NCBI GenBank assembly: GCA_022826385.1
Contig: JAJDUZ010000027.1
Coordinates: 1-64,000, forward strand
Source: Silicimonas sp.
GTDB lineage: Bacteria; Pseudomonadota; Alphaproteobacteria; Rhodobacterales; Rhodobacteraceae
Reading direction: 5' to 3'
DNA length: 64,000 bases
Made by a program: the position numbers and the translations under genes. Under the pieces are notes generated by a model. It searched no databases, was not told where the DNA came from, and saw nothing but the letters and a program-made list of their open reading frames with translations. Each line of letters begins with the position of its first letter. The first letter of the stretch is position 1. Shown here piece by piece: positions 14,918 to 24,137 of the stretch.

Positions 14918-16696
14918 TTAGAAGTTTGCCGCGTCCAGCGCCATCACGGGTTCGGCCCCGGATTGGATGCGAGCCAGATGCGTTCCGGTCATCGGCAATT
15001 GCCGCGCCATGTAATAGCGCCCGGTGGCGATCTTGGTCTCGTAGAACTTACGGTCCGACGCGCCGTTTTCCAGTGCTTCCATTGCGGCCTTGCCCATTTG
15101 GGCCCACATCAGGCCAACCACCGTGTGGCCGAAGAGATGCATGAAGTCATAGCTTCCGGACAGCGCGTTCAGGGGGTTCTTCATGCCTTCCTGCATGAAA
15201 TACATGCCTGCCGCCTGCAGGTCCTTCGACGCTGCCTTCAGCGGGTCAAGGAACCCGGCTTTCAGGTCTGCGTTGTCTTCGTTTTCCTTGATGAAGCTTT
15301 TCACCATGTCGAAGAAGGCCATGATCGCCTTGCCGCCATTGGCCGGCAGTTTGCGCCCCACAAGGTCAAGCGACTGGATGCCGTTGGTGCCTTCATAGAT
15401 CATCGCGATGCGGGCATCACGGACGAACTGTTCAAGGCCCCATTCCTTGGTGAAGCCCGAGCCGCCGAGGGTCTGCTGGGCCAAAACCGTGGTTTCAAAC
15501 CCCTTGTCGGTCAGGAAGCCTTTCATAACCGGGATGAGAAGCGAGATCATCGCGTCAGCCTCCGCATCGTTCATCCGGTGCGCCCGGTCGATCATCTGGG
15601 CGCCCCAGTAAACCAGCGCGCGCCCGCCTTCGGTCATCGATTTCTGGTCCATCAGGTTCCGGCGCACGTCAGGGTGCACGATGATCGGATCCGCAGGGCC
15701 GTCTGGGTTCTTGACGCCCGTGACGTCGCGACCCTGCAGGCGGTCGCGGGCAAACCCGAGGGCGTTTTGGTAGGCGATCTCACCTTGGGTATAGCCTTGC
15801 AGCGCCACCGAAAGGCGGGCTTCGTTCATCATGGTGAACATCGCGCGCATGCCCTTGTGGAGGTCGCCGACCAGCCAGCCGGTTGCGCCGTCATAGTTCA
15901 TCACGCAGGTCGCGTTGCCGTGGATGCCCATTTTCTCTTCAAGGCCGCCACAGGACAGGCTGTTGCGTTCCCCCAATGAACCATCCGCGTTCACAAGGAA
16001 CTTGGGCACGACGAAGAGGCTGACACCCTTGATGCCGTCCGGTGCGTCGGGCGTTTTGGCCAGAACGAGATGGACGATGTTCTCGACCAGATCGTTTTCG
16101 CCCCCCGAGATCCAGATTTTCTGACCGGTGATCTTGTAGCTGCCGTCGTCCTGCGGTTCCGCCTTGGTGCGCATCAGGCCCAGATCGGTGCCGCAATGCG
16201 GCTCGGTCAGGTTCATCGTGCCGGACCAGCGGCCTTCGTAGATCGGGGGAAGATAGGTCTGTTTCTGGTCATCCGTCCCGTGTGTGGCCAGTGCCGATGC
16301 AGCCCCGTGCGACAGGCCGACATACATCTGGAACGCCATGTTGGCCGACGAGAAAAGCTCGCCCGTTGCCGTGTTGACCAGATGCGGCATGCCCTGACCG
16401 CCATAGTCAGGCGATGCGTCCAGACCCATCCAACCGCCTTGAGCCATTTCGTCCCAAGCGCCTTTGAAACCGGTTGGCGTGCGAACGACCCCGTTTTCCA
16501 GCTTGCAGCCTTCCGTGTCGCCCACCGTGTTCAGCGGGTTCAACACGTTAGCCGCAATCTTGCCGGCCTCTTCCAGGATGGCGGCCGTGAAGTCGCGATC
16601 AAGCTCGTCGTAGCCGGGAATGTCGCTTTCGCTGATTTTCAGAACGTCATGCAGAAGGAACTGCTGGTCTTTTACGGGAGGCGTATAGGTGGGCAT
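14918..16696 (-). CDS. Acyl-CoA dehydrogenase with C-terminal extension
   Basis: FAD enzyme of 592 aa, starting at ATG 16696 ([10 protein letters not shown]) after AGGAGA. The ORF-track start at 16939 lies in the merR gene. [17 protein letters not shown] is the FAD-binding middle domain. The catalytic base glutamate is in [11 protein letters not shown], and [22 protein letters not shown] is typical of the C-terminal helical domain. The long size and C-terminal tail put it in the subgroup that holds long-chain FadE-like enzymes and the methylmercaptopropionyl-CoA dehydrogenase DmdC. Position in the beta-oxidation block favours a fatty acyl-CoA substrate. Confidence 0.9.
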   Translation of the reverse strand: MPTYTPPVKDQQFLLHDVLKISESDIPGYDELDRDFTAAILEEAGKIAANVLNPLNTVGDTEGCKLENGVVRTPTGFKGAWDEMAQGGWMGLDASPDYGGQGMPHLVNTATGELFSSANMAFQMYVGLSHGAASALATHGTDDQKQTYLPPIYEGRWSGTMNLTEPHCGTDLGLMRTKAEPQDDGSYKITGQKIWISGGENDLVENIVHLVLAKTPDAPDGIKGVSLFVVPKFLVNADGSLGERNSLSCGGLEEKMGIHGNATCVMNYDGATGWLVGDLHKGMRAMFTMMNEARLSVALQGYTQGEIAYQNALGFARDRLQGRDVTGVKNPDGPADPIIVHPDVRRNLMDQKSMTEGGRALVYWGAQMIDRAHRMNDAEADAMISLLIPVMKGFLTDKGFETTVLAQQTLGGSGFTKEWGLEQFVRDARIAMIYEGTNGIQSLDLVGRKLPANGGKAIMAFFDMVKSFIKENEDNADLKAGFLDPLKAASKDLQAAGMYFMQEGMKNPLNALSGSYDFMHLFGHTVVGLMWAQMGKAAMEALENGASDRKFYETKIATGRYYMARQLPMTGTHLARIQSGAEPVMALDAANF

Positions 16697-16718
16697 CGGT
16701 GTCTCCTGTCGATCTTTT

Positions 16719-17114
16719 TTACTCGGCCGCCGTCTTCTGGGAATCGGCCAGCAATTTGGCGCCCCAGTCGAGATTGGCCTTGAGGTCGTTGATGATGTCT
16801 TCGAGTTCTTTGCGGCGGTCTTCGAGATCGGCGAGACGTTCCTTGCCAAGCGCGAAGGCCTTTTCCATTTGCGGGATGTTGTTCTGGTCCGGGTTATAGA
16901 GGTCCAGAAGCTGTCGGATATCTTCAAGACTGAAGCCAAAGCGCTTGCCGCGCAGGATCAGCTTCAGGCGGGCGCGGTCGCGCCGGGTGAACAAACGCTT
17001 TGTGCCACGCCGTTCCGGGAACAGCAGTTCTTTGGCTTCGTAAAAACGCAGAGTGCGTGGCGTCACGTCGAACGCATCGCACATCTCGCGGATCGTCATA
17101 TACGACTCGGTCAT
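16719..17114 (-). CDS. MerR family transcriptional regulator (proximal)
   Basis: 131 aa, starting at ATG 17114 ([11 protein letters not shown]) with GGAG 9 nt upstream. The N-terminal winged helix reads [29 protein letters not shown], the MerR signature. The C-terminal coiled coil (about 75-125) would dimerise the protein. There is no cysteine cluster, so it is not a metal sensor. It lies 22 nt upstream of the acyl-CoA dehydrogenase and likely controls it, in the manner of LiuR or PsrA-like lipid regulators. It is a clear paralogue of the next gene. Confidence 0.9.
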   Translation of the reverse strand: MTESYMTIREMCDAFDVTPRTLRFYEAKELLFPERRGTKRLFTRRDRARLKLILRGKRFGFSLEDIRQLLDLYNPDQNNIPQMEKAFALGKERLADLEDRRKELEDIINDLKANLDWGAKLLADSQKTAAE

Positions 17115-17187
17115 GTGAAATTGCTCCGTTTCATCAAGCGAGGGGTACATGTGAAGCCTTGTGGTTCTGTTCAATTGGCATTTACGT

Positions 17188-17201
17188 TTACGTTAACGTA
17201 A
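17188..17201. promoter_or_regulatory. Perfect 14-bp palindrome, candidate MerR/LiuR-type operator
   Basis: TTACGTTAACGTAA is a perfect palindrome inside TTTACGTTTACGTTAACGTAACG, 74 nt upstream of the proximal merR start. LiuR-type MerR regulators of acyl-CoA catabolism are known to use ACGT-rich palindromes of this kind. The assignment to the adjacent regulators is inference. Confidence 0.6.
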
Positions 17202-17283
17202 CGCGGCGTCAAAGTAGCTGTCCCGCAATATTCGACCTCGCAACGCGACGTCACAGGTCACATTTCGTCAGTCTGGCTGGGAT

Positions 17284-17658
17284 TCAGGCGCTGCCGAGGC
17301 CCTTCGCAACGCCATCCCGCATCTTCGAGAGATCCTCGATCGTCTCGTCGAGTTGGGCGCGTTCCTTGGCCAAGGCTTCCAATTGGCGGTCGGCAAGGCG
17401 CAAAAACTCGCGATATTGCGGTTCGGTGCCTTCTTTTTCGTAGATTTCCAACCATTGCCGAATTTCTTCGAGAGAGAACCCCCAACGCCTGCCGCGCAGG
17501 ATCAGCGTCATGCGTGCGATCTCGCTGGGTTTATAGAACCGCGAACGGCCGTCCTTCTCGGGAAAGAGAAGCTCGATATATTCGTAATATCGCAACGTCC
17601 GCGGGGTCACGTCGAACCGCGCGCACATTTCCTTGAATGTCAAACGCTCTTCAGACAT
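17284..17658 (-). CDS. MerR family transcriptional regulator (distal)
   Basis: 124 aa, starting at ATG 17658 (MSEERLTFKEM) with GGAGG 5 nt upstream. The winged helix [32 protein letters not shown] is near-identical in layout to its neighbour, and both share LILRGxRxGFSLEEIRQ. The C-terminal coiled coil (75-115) has no effector cysteines. A 169-nt gap with the palindrome separates it from the proximal copy. The pair probably arose by duplication and regulates fatty-acid genes; which genes each one controls is unknown. Confidence 0.9.
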   Translation of the reverse strand: MSEERLTFKEMCARFDVTPRTLRYYEYIELLFPEKDGRSRFYKPSEIARMTLILRGRRWGFSLEEIRQWLEIYEKEGTEPQYREFLRLADRQLEALAKERAQLDETIEDLSKMRDGVAKGLGSA

Positions 17659-17735
17659 CCCGGCCTCCCTGTCGTGAATCCTAGTCCTTGGCGCAGTGAG
17701 GATCAATCGCCTTGCGCGACGGTTGTGAGTAGGGA

Positions 17736-18185
17736 ATGAAGACAGCCATGAGCACCACATCACCCAGTCGCCGGGATCAGGCCCGCCAGTTCATTGAAGC
17801 TTTGCCGCATTGCCAAGCGCTGGCCATGACGGTTGATGCCGTGGGTGACGGCGAAGCCGTGATGTCGATGCCTTACAGCGAAAACCTGATCGGCGATCCG
17901 AAAACCGGGGTAATCCATGGTGGAGCGGTCTCGGCGTTGATGGACACCTGCGGCGGAACGGCTGTCATGGCGCATCCCAGCGGGCCGGCGATGACGGCAA
18001 CGCTTGATTTGCGCATCGACTATATGCGGGCGGCTAAGCCGGGAAATGCCGTGACCGCAAAGGCCGTCTGCTATCACATGACCCGCAGTGTCGCCTTTGT
18101 GCGTGCCGTGGCCCATGACGGCGATGAAACCGACCCTGTCGCCACGGCGACTGGCGCGTTCACGGTTCAGGGGGCACGCAAATGA
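17736..18185 (+). CDS. PaaI family acyl-CoA thioesterase (first)
   Basis: 149-aa hotdog-fold protein. The HGGAVSALMDTCGGTAVM segment is the PaaI-type catalytic helix, and DYMRAAKPGNAVTAKA the following strands. These enzymes hydrolyse CoA thioesters to free CoA. The start is either ATG 17736 or ATG 17748 (MSTTSPSRRD), and the ribosome site does not decide between them. Its stop overlaps the next start as ATGA, opening a three-gene coupled operon that diverges from the MerR pair. Confidence 0.88.
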   Translation: MKTAMSTTSPSRRDQARQFIEALPHCQALAMTVDAVGDGEAVMSMPYSENLIGDPKTGVIHGGAVSALMDTCGGTAVMAHPSGPAMTATLDLRIDYMRAAKPGNAVTAKAVCYHMTRSVAFVRAVAHDGDETDPVATATGAFTVQGARK

Positions 18186-18688
18186 ACCGCCAACGCCCCG
18201 AACCCGTTCAAGTGGTCAAGCACCGCCGCGATGCTGCTCTGAAGGCACTCGTCGAGGGCATCCCCTATGCCCGGTTTCTTGGGATCAGTTTCGAGCGTCA
18301 TGGCGACGAATTGACCTCGATCCTGAACTACCACGACGCGCTAATCGGCAACCCCGCCCTCCCCGCTCTGCATGGCGGTGTAACGGCTGCATTCCTTGAA
18401 ACGGCTGCACTGATCGAGTTGGAGTGGCAGCTTCTCTGGTCGGAAGTGGAAAGCGGGCGCATCGATGCCGACGCGCTTTCAACCGAAACAATGCCGCGCA
18501 TGCCGAAGACCATTGATTTCACGGTCGACTATCTGCGCACCGGCCTGCCGCGCGACGCCTATGCCCGGGCAAAGGTCAATCGGTCGGGACGCCGCTATGC
18601 CTCGGTCCACGTCGAAGCATGGCAGGACAATCGCAGTCGCCCCTTCGCGCAGGGCACCGGGCACTTCCTGATGCCCTCAACCGAGTGA
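18182..18688 (+). CDS. PaaI family thioesterase (second)
   Basis: 168-aa hotdog-fold protein related to the preceding gene: LHGGVTAAFLETAALIELEWQL corresponds to the catalytic helix, and DFTVDYLRTGLPRDAYARA to the second strand block. It has an extra insert (residues about 85-105) not present in the first copy, so the two may form a heteromer or act on different CoA esters. It is translated by ATGA overlap from the first and by GTGA overlap into the MATE gene. Confidence 0.88.
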   Translation: MNRQRPEPVQVVKHRRDAALKALVEGIPYARFLGISFERHGDELTSILNYHDALIGNPALPALHGGVTAAFLETAALIELEWQLLWSEVESGRIDADALSTETMPRMPKTIDFTVDYLRTGLPRDAYARAKVNRSGRRYASVHVEAWQDNRSRPFAQGTGHFLMPSTE

Positions 18689-19998
18689 ACCGCCCGCGCG
18701 AGATCACGCATAAACGTGTTCTGGGCATTGCCCTGCCCATCGTGCTGTCGAACGCAACCGTGCCGTTGCTGGGGTTGGTCGACACCGCCGTTGTCGGGCA
18801 ACTGGGGGATCCGGTGCCCATCGGCGCGGTGGCGATCGGCGCGATCATCCTTTCAGCGATCTACTGGCTCTTTGGTTTCCTTCGGATGGGCACGACGGGC
18901 CTGACCAGTCAGGCATTGGGAGCCGAGGATCAGGGCGAGGCGGATGCGCTTCTGTCTCGCGCCCTGATCATCGGCGTGACCGGCGGCGTGCTGATGGTCG
19001 CCTTGCAATGGGGGCTTTTCCCGCTGGCATTCGCCGTGTCGCCTGCCTCGCCCGAGGTCGAGGCGATGGCGCGCACGTATATGAGCATTCGCATCTGGTC
19101 TGCCCCGGCCGCCATAGCCCTGTTCGGAATAACCGGCTGGCTGATCGCGGCCGAGCGGACGCGTGCCGTTCTGGTTTTGCAGATCTGGATGAACGGTCTG
19201 AACATGGTGCTGGATGTCGTTTTCGTCCTTGGTCTGGGCTGGGGCGTGGCCGGTGTCGCCGTCGCCTCGTTCTTCGCCGAGTGGAGCGGTCTGGCGCTGG
19301 GTCTTTGGTTCTGCCGCGATGCCTTTGCCCGCCCCTTTTGGCGTGAACGCGCACGAATCCTGAACAAGGCGCGTCTCTGGCACATGGCGTCGGTCAACCG
19401 GGACATCCTGCTGCGATCCTTGTTTATCGAGGCCATGTTCGTGTCCTTCATGTTCTTCGGCGCCCGCGCGGGTGATGTGCCCTTGGCCGCCAACCAGGTG
19501 TTGCTGCAATTCTTGCATGTCACCGCTTACGCACTCGACGGCTTCGCCTTTGCCGCCGAAACACTGGTCGGCAATGCGATGGGCGCGCGGAATAGGGCCC
19601 GGCTAAGACGTGCTGCCATATTCTCAACCGTGTGGAGCGCTGGCGTCGTGGTTCTCTTTTCGCTCGGCATCGCACTGGCAGGCGGCGCAGTCATCGACCT
19701 GATGACTACGTCCGAGGAGGTGCGCGAGGCCGCACGCGCCTATTTGCCCTGGATGGTGTTGGCACCGCTGCTTGGCCTTGGTGCATGGATGCTTGACGGC
19801 ATTTTCATCGGCGCCACCCGCACCGCCGACATGCGCAACATGATGGCGCTGTCTTGTATCATCTATTTCATTGCGGTCTGGGCCCTGACGCCAAGCCTTG
19901 GCAATCATGGGCTTTGGGCGGCTCTGATGATCTCGTTCATTGCGCGCACCGTCACGCTTGGCGCGCGGTATCCCGCGTTGGAACGTGCGGCTGACTAA
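18685..19998 (+). CDS. MATE family efflux transporter (DinF-like)
   Basis: 437-aa membrane protein with about 12 helices. The start is GTG 18685 (VNRPREITHKRVLGIALPIV), whose bases form the GTGA overlap with the thioesterase stop. The ORF-track start lies in the previous gene. ATVPLLGLVDTAVVGQLG is the MATE helix-1 motif. It exports organic cations or drugs by Na+ or H+ antiport; the substrate is unknown. Coupling to two thioesterases is not a stock arrangement. Its TAA overlaps the arsC stop on the opposite strand. Confidence 0.92.
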   Translation: MNRPREITHKRVLGIALPIVLSNATVPLLGLVDTAVVGQLGDPVPIGAVAIGAIILSAIYWLFGFLRMGTTGLTSQALGAEDQGEADALLSRALIIGVTGGVLMVALQWGLFPLAFAVSPASPEVEAMARTYMSIRIWSAPAAIALFGITGWLIAAERTRAVLVLQIWMNGLNMVLDVVFVLGLGWGVAGVAVASFFAEWSGLALGLWFCRDAFARPFWRERARILNKARLWHMASVNRDILLRSLFIEAMFVSFMFFGARAGDVPLAANQVLLQFLHVTAYALDGFAFAAETLVGNAMGARNRARLRRAAIFSTVWSAGVVVLFSLGIALAGGAVIDLMTTSEEVREAARAYLPWMVLAPLLGLGAWMLDGIFIGATRTADMRNMMALSCIIYFIAVWALTPSLGNHGLWAALMISFIARTVTLGARYPALERAAD

Positions 19999-20339
19999 AG
20001 GATGTCTAGCACGGCCTCCGGAGGCCGACCGATCCGGGCAGAGCCATTGGCAAAAACAATCGGGCGCTCGATCAGTTTGGGATGCGCGACCATGGCCTTC
20101 AGCACGTTGGCCTCGCTGCTGTCGCGCGTCAGGCCGAACGCCTTAAACTCGGCTTCGCCGCGACGGACGAGGTCTTGTGCCGATATGCCAAGCATCCCAA
20201 GCACAGCCTCCAACTCGTCTTTGGTCGGCGCGTCCTGAAGATAAAGACGGATGTCCGGCGAAAGACCACGTTCTTCCAGCAGCGCCAAGGTCGCCCGCGA
20301 TTTCGAGCATCTCGGATTGTGCCAGATCGTGACGGTCAC
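19995..20339 (-). CDS. arsC: Arsenate reductase ArsC family protein (glutaredoxin-linked)
   Basis: Thioredoxin-fold reductase of 114 aa. The best start is GTG 20339 ([15 protein letters not shown]): GGAGG lies 7 nt upstream and the codon overlaps the pyrD stop as GTGA. The ORF-track start is a TTG two codons earlier that sits too close to the Shine-Dalgarno. Cys12 in NPRCSKSR is the catalytic residue, and the [16 protein letters not shown] tail is family typical. No ars operon is nearby, so it may be a housekeeping copy or act on another substrate. Confidence 0.9.
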   Translation of the reverse strand: MTVTIWHNPRCSKSRATLALLEERGLSPDIRLYLQDAPTKDELEAVLGMLGISAQDLVRRGEAEFKAFGLTRDSSEANVLKAMVAHPKLIERPIVFANGSARIGRPPEAVLDIL

Positions 20340-21370
20340 AGCCAATCCTCCACACCCGTTCCGACAGCTTCGCTGACATTGGCAAACCCGTCATGCGAGA
20401 GCATTTCATCCAGACCACGGGCAATGCGATAGGCCAGCGAAAGACCATTGAAGACCATTGCCGTGTAAAGTTGAACAACCGAGGCACCCGCCTTGATCTT
20501 GGTATAGGCGTCGGCTGCCGACGCGACCCCGCCCACACCGATCAGCGGCAGGTCGCCCCCAGTTTCCCGATAGAGCCGGGCCAGAACACGGGTCGACGGC
20601 ACGAACAGGGGTCGGCCAGACAGACCACCCGTCTCGCCCCTTGCGCGACTGGTCAGGCCATCCCGGCTGAGCGTCGTGTTGGTGGCGATGATCCCCGCAA
20701 CACCGGTTTCCTTGGCAACACCCGCGATTTCGGCAATCTCGGCGTCCGACAGATCAGGCGCGATCTTGAGGAATACGGGCACTTTGCCGCTTTCCGCCAG
20801 AACCCCTGTCAGCAGCGCCCGCAACGCGTCGGCCCCCTGCAGGTCCCGCAGTTTTTCCGTGTTGGGCGACGACACGTTGACCGTAGCAAAGTCAACCAAG
20901 GTGCGCGACACCTGCATGACCTTGGCAAAGTCGGCGGCGCGGTCGGCACTGTCCTTGTTGGCGCCAATATTCAGACCAACGGGAACGCCCTCGGGCCGGT
21001 TGGCCAGACGGTCGGCAATGGCCTCGATCCCGTCATTGTTGAACCCGAAACGATTGATTGCGGCCCGGTCACGGACCAGCCGGAACAGTCTTGGCTTGGG
21101 ATTGCCGGGTTGCGGCAGGGGCGTCGCCGCACCGACCTCGAGGAAGCCGAAGCCCGCTTGCATCAACGGGGAAAGGGCCGTGGCGTTCTTGTCGAAGCCC
21201 GCGGCCAAACCCACCGGGTTTGGCATCTCGATGCCCGCAAGATTGGTCGCAAGCCGGGGCGATTGAACCGGACCGGGCAAAGGGGCAAACGGCAAGGCGC
21301 GCAGGGCCAGGCCGTGGGCGCGCTCGGGGTCGAGGACACGAAGTCCTGTCAGCGCGAGACGTTCGATCAC
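20336..21370 (-). CDS. pyrD: Dihydroorotate dehydrogenase (quinone), class 2
   Basis: 344-aa membrane-associated flavoenzyme that oxidises dihydroorotate to orotate with ubiquinone, the fourth step of UMP synthesis. The N-terminal amphipathic extension, [14 protein letters not shown], the FMN-binding [15 protein letters not shown] and the [21 protein letters not shown] loop identify class 2. The ATG overlaps the DUF952 stop (ATGA) and the stop overlaps arsC (GTGA). Confidence 0.97.
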   Translation of the reverse strand: MIERLALTGLRVLDPERAHGLALRALPFAPLPGPVQSPRLATNLAGIEMPNPVGLAAGFDKNATALSPLMQAGFGFLEVGAATPLPQPGNPKPRLFRLVRDRAAINRFGFNNDGIEAIADRLANRPEGVPVGLNIGANKDSADRAADFAKVMQVSRTLVDFATVNVSSPNTEKLRDLQGADALRALLTGVLAESGKVPVFLKIAPDLSDAEIAEIAGVAKETGVAGIIATNTTLSRDGLTSRARGETGGLSGRPLFVPSTRVLARLYRETGGDLPLIGVGGVASAADAYTKIKAGASVVQLYTAMVFNGLSLAYRIARGLDEMLSHDGFANVSEAVGTGVEDWL

Positions 21371-21708
21371 GTCAGAAGCCCCTCAAAGTCGTGTGCGCCT
21401 TCCTTCAACGGCAAGTCATGCGCAATAGCGACATCTTCGCTGCGCAACACGCGATAGAGATGCGGAAAGAGCGCACCGCCACGGGACACTTCCCACTTGA
21501 GCGCGTCCCCCAGATCGTCGGCTTCCAGCCCAAGCAGCATCAGACCCGTTTCGCCTGCGAAATGCTTGGCAGCCGTCTCTTGCACCTGTTCGCGGCTTGA
21601 GAGGTGGATATAGCCGTCCGACAGATCAATCGGCGCGCCACGCGTTTCACCAGCGCTTACGAATTCAGCGTATTCCGCGGCGCGGAAGATCTTATAGATG
21701 ATCGCCAT
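21367..21708 (-). CDS. DUF952 family protein
   Basis: 113 aa. [25 protein letters not shown], and the [19 protein letters not shown] segment are the DUF952 signature. The fold is probably ADP-ribosyltransferase-like, with a conserved His near the N-terminus, but a biochemical role is not established. It is the first gene of the DUF952-pyrD-arsC unit. Confidence 0.9.
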   Translation of the reverse strand: MAIIYKIFRAAEYAEFVSAGETRGAPIDLSDGYIHLSSREQVQETAAKHFAGETGLMLLGLEADDLGDALKWEVSRGGALFPHLYRVLRSEDVAIAHDLPLKEGAHDFEGLLT

Positions 21709-21800
21709 TGAGTTGTCCGAGCGGTTCCTTCGACCCTTTTGACACCTCCCACGGATAGGGGCAATCTGAACTCAGAGAATCCGACAGGGGGATCACGAAG

Positions 21801-23363
21801 ATGATCAAAAAACTGCTTCTAAGCGGCGCAGCGCTGGCCATATCGGCACCAATGGCACTGGCCGACTATTCCATTACAATTCTTCACACAAATGACTTCC
21901 ACGATCGCTTCGAGCCCATCAACCGCTTCGATTCCGGGTGTTCGGAGGAGGACAATACCGAGGGCAAATGCTTCGGCGGTATGGCCCGGATCGTGACGGC
22001 TGTGGAAGCCGCCAAGGCCCGCCATGACAACTATCTGCTGCTGGACGCCGGCGACATGTTCCAGGGCACGCTGTTCTATCAATTCTATCGCGGCGATATC
22101 GCGGCCGAGATGATGAACAAGCTGGGTTATGACGCCATGGCCGTTGGCAACCACGAGTTCAACCACGGGCCCGAAAGCCTTGCCTCTTTCGTCGAGAAGG
22201 CCGAGTTCCCGGTTCTGATGTCGAACGCCGACCTCTCGTCCGAGCCTGCCTTGAAGGACCTTGTTCTGAAATCGACCGTGATCGAGAAAGCTGGAGAGAA
22301 GATCGGCCTTGTCGGTGTGACGCCTCGAAATAATGACGAATTGTCCTCGCCGGGTGCAAACATCGTGTTCACCGACCCGTCGCCCGCCATCCAGGCCGAG
22401 GTCGACGCGATGACGGCAGACGGCATCAACAAGATCATTGTCCTCAGCCACTCGGGCTATCCGACGGACCTTGCGATTGCCATGAACACTTCGAATGTCG
22501 ACCTGATCGTGGGCGGTCACTCGAACACGTTCCTGTCGAACACGGACGAGGACGCGGATGGTCCTTACCCGGATGTCGCGAACGGCGTGCCGATTGTTCA
22601 GGCCTATGCCTATGGCAAGTATCTGGGCGAATTGGAGATGGTGTTCGACGACGCAGGCAATCTGGTTTCGGCCGAAGGCGAGCCGATCCTGCTGGACGCA
22701 AGCGTTGCCGAGGACGAAGCGACCAAGGCGCGTATTGCCGAACTGGCAGGTCCGCTGGACGAGATCCGGAACGAGGTTGTGGCGGAAGCCGCCGATGCGA
22801 TCGAAGGTGACCGCAGCGTCTGCCGCGCAATGGAATGCCCGATGGGCAACATCATCGCGGACGCCATGCTGGACCGGGTGAAGGATCAGGGTATCGAGAT
22901 CGCACTTCAGAATGGCGGCGGCATTCGCGCGTCAATCGATGCGGGACCGATCACCAAGGGTGAAGTGCTGACGGTGCTGCCGTTTCAGAACACCCTGTCG
23001 ACCTTCCAGGTCAGTGGCGCAACCATCGTCGAGGCCCTCGAGAATGGCGTGAGCCAGCTTGAAGATGGCGCGGGCCGGTTCCCGCAAGTGGCGGGCATGA
23101 GCTATGCCTTCGACCCGAAAGCCGAACCCGGCAGCCGGATCAGCGACGTCATGGTCGGCGGCGCCCCGATTGATGCCGCAAAGATGTATGGTGTCGTGTC
23201 GAACAACTACATCCGGAACGGCGGCGACGGCTATTCGATGTTTGTCGATGCCGAGAACGCTTATGACTTCGGACCGGACCTGGCAGACGTGACAGCCGAG
23301 TACATGGCGGCGCAAGGGCCGGTCGAACCCTTCACCGACGGCCGGATCATGATGAAGGAGTGA
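21801..23363 (+). CDS. Periplasmic 5'-nucleotidase / cyclic phosphodiesterase (UshA family)
   Basis: 520 aa with a signal peptide (MIKKLLLSGAALAISAPMALA, cleavage before D22), so periplasmic. The metallophosphatase domain has LHTNDFHDR, DAGDMFQGT, VGNHEFNHG and VGGHSNTF, which supply the dinuclear metal ligands. The C-terminal nucleotidase domain has LQNGGGIRASID and the substrate-stacking GDGYSMF. It salvages phosphate and nucleosides from external nucleotides. It is a single gene with its own terminator, and I see no clear Pho box upstream. Confidence 0.93.
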   Translation: MIKKLLLSGAALAISAPMALADYSITILHTNDFHDRFEPINRFDSGCSEEDNTEGKCFGGMARIVTAVEAAKARHDNYLLLDAGDMFQGTLFYQFYRGDIAAEMMNKLGYDAMAVGNHEFNHGPESLASFVEKAEFPVLMSNADLSSEPALKDLVLKSTVIEKAGEKIGLVGVTPRNNDELSSPGANIVFTDPSPAIQAEVDAMTADGINKIIVLSHSGYPTDLAIAMNTSNVDLIVGGHSNTFLSNTDEDADGPYPDVANGVPIVQAYAYGKYLGELEMVFDDAGNLVSAEGEPILLDASVAEDEATKARIAELAGPLDEIRNEVVAEAADAIEGDRSVCRAMECPMGNIIADAMLDRVKDQGIEIALQNGGGIRASIDAGPITKGEVLTVLPFQNTLSTFQVSGATIVEALENGVSQLEDGAGRFPQVAGMSYAFDPKAEPGSRISDVMVGGAPIDAAKMYGVVSNNYIRNGGDGYSMFVDAENAYDFGPDLADVTAEYMAAQGPVEPFTDGRIMMKE

Positions 23364-23402
23364 TCCCGTAAAGGTTTTGCGCCGGGCTTCGCCCGTCGCG
23401 AG

Positions 23403-23430
23403 GGGCCGCTGCTGACGCAGCGGCCCTTTT
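23403..23430 (+). terminator. Rho-independent terminator after the 5'-nucleotidase
   Basis: GGGCCGCTGC-TGAC-GCAGCGGCCC is a perfect 10-bp stem followed by TTTT, 40 nt past the stop. The 22-bp repeat begins directly after the T-run. Confidence 0.9.
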
Positions 23431-23452
23431 GCGTATTTAGAAAGAGATGAAG
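23431..23452 (+). repeat. 22-bp intergenic repeat, copy 3
   Basis: GCGTATTTAGAAAGAGATGAAG, matching the copies at 14495 and 14638 in all but about three central positions. It is wedged between the terminator T-run and the yqgE stop codon at 23454. Confidence 0.75.
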
Positions 23453-23453
23453 G

Positions 23454-24023
23454 TCAGGCGCGTCCAGCCGTCGAGGAAAGTGTCAGCGGATCGACCCCGA
23501 GCGTGCGCAGGGCAGCTTCCCACTTGCTCTCGTCATCTCCGCCGAAGACCAGCGCTTCGTCGGCATCGCAGGTCAGCCAGCCGTTCTGGAGGATCTCGTC
23601 CTCCAGCTGTCCCGGTCCCCAGCCCGAATAGCCCAGCGCCAGAAGCGCGGAGGACGGTCCGTCTCCCTTAGCGATGTCTTCCAGAACGTCCAGCGTCGCG
23701 GTCATGGCAAACCGATCACTGACCTGCAGGGTCGCGGCCTCGGAGTTGTAATCTCCGCTGTGAAGGACGAAGCCGCGTTCGTTCTCGACAGGTCCGCCAA
23801 AATGCACACGGATGTCTCTTTTGGGCGATCCCAAGTCCAGATCGAGCTGCTCCAGCAGGTTTCCGAACCGAATCTCTCGCGACGGTTTGTTGACGATCAG
23901 CCCAAGTGCGCCGTCCTCGGAATGCGCGCACAAGAAAACAACGCTTCTCTCGAAGCGCGGATCGCCCATGCCCGGCATGGCAATCAGCAGTTTTCCGTCA
24001 AGTGAGGTGCTTGTTTCGTCCAT
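23454..24023 (-). CDS. YqgE/AlgH family protein
   Basis: 189-aa cytosolic protein. LDGKLLIAMPGMGDPRFERSVVFL, LGLIVNKPSREI and the C-terminal GYSGWGPGQLEDEI are the family signature. The family is widespread in proteobacteria with no settled biochemical role, although links to alginate regulation and transcription have been proposed. It is divergent from the DsbD-N gene across a 114-nt region with two small inverted repeats, and convergent with the 5'-nucleotidase. Confidence 0.93.
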   Translation of the reverse strand: MDETSTSLDGKLLIAMPGMGDPRFERSVVFLCAHSEDGALGLIVNKPSREIRFGNLLEQLDLDLGSPKRDIRVHFGGPVENERGFVLHSGDYNSEAATLQVSDRFAMTATLDVLEDIAKGDGPSSALLALGYSGWGPGQLEDEILQNGWLTCDADEALVFGGDDESKWEAALRTLGVDPLTLSSTAGRA

Positions 24024-24034
24024 GTTTTATCAGA

Positions 24035-24099
24035 TTGGGCCAATCCGCGACGACATCAAGGGAGATCCTGCCACAATCACGAACCATTACCGGATTGTG
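24035..24099. promoter_or_regulatory. Two inverted repeats in the yqgE/dsbD-N divergent region
   Basis: GATTGG-G-CCAATC (24035-24047) and CACAATC-N14-GATTGTG (24072-24099). Both use AATC/GATT half-sites. They may be regulator sites or promoter-region hairpins; no regulator can be named. Confidence 0.35.
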
Positions 24100-24137
24100 A
24101 TTTCCATGAGAGCCCGAACCAAGGATACTTGGGCGCT

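Noticed and set aside
14963-15979. 338-aa plus-strand ORF opposite the acyl-CoA dehydrogenase
   Set aside because: Mirror of a conserved coding frame; composition biased to His/Arg/Val.
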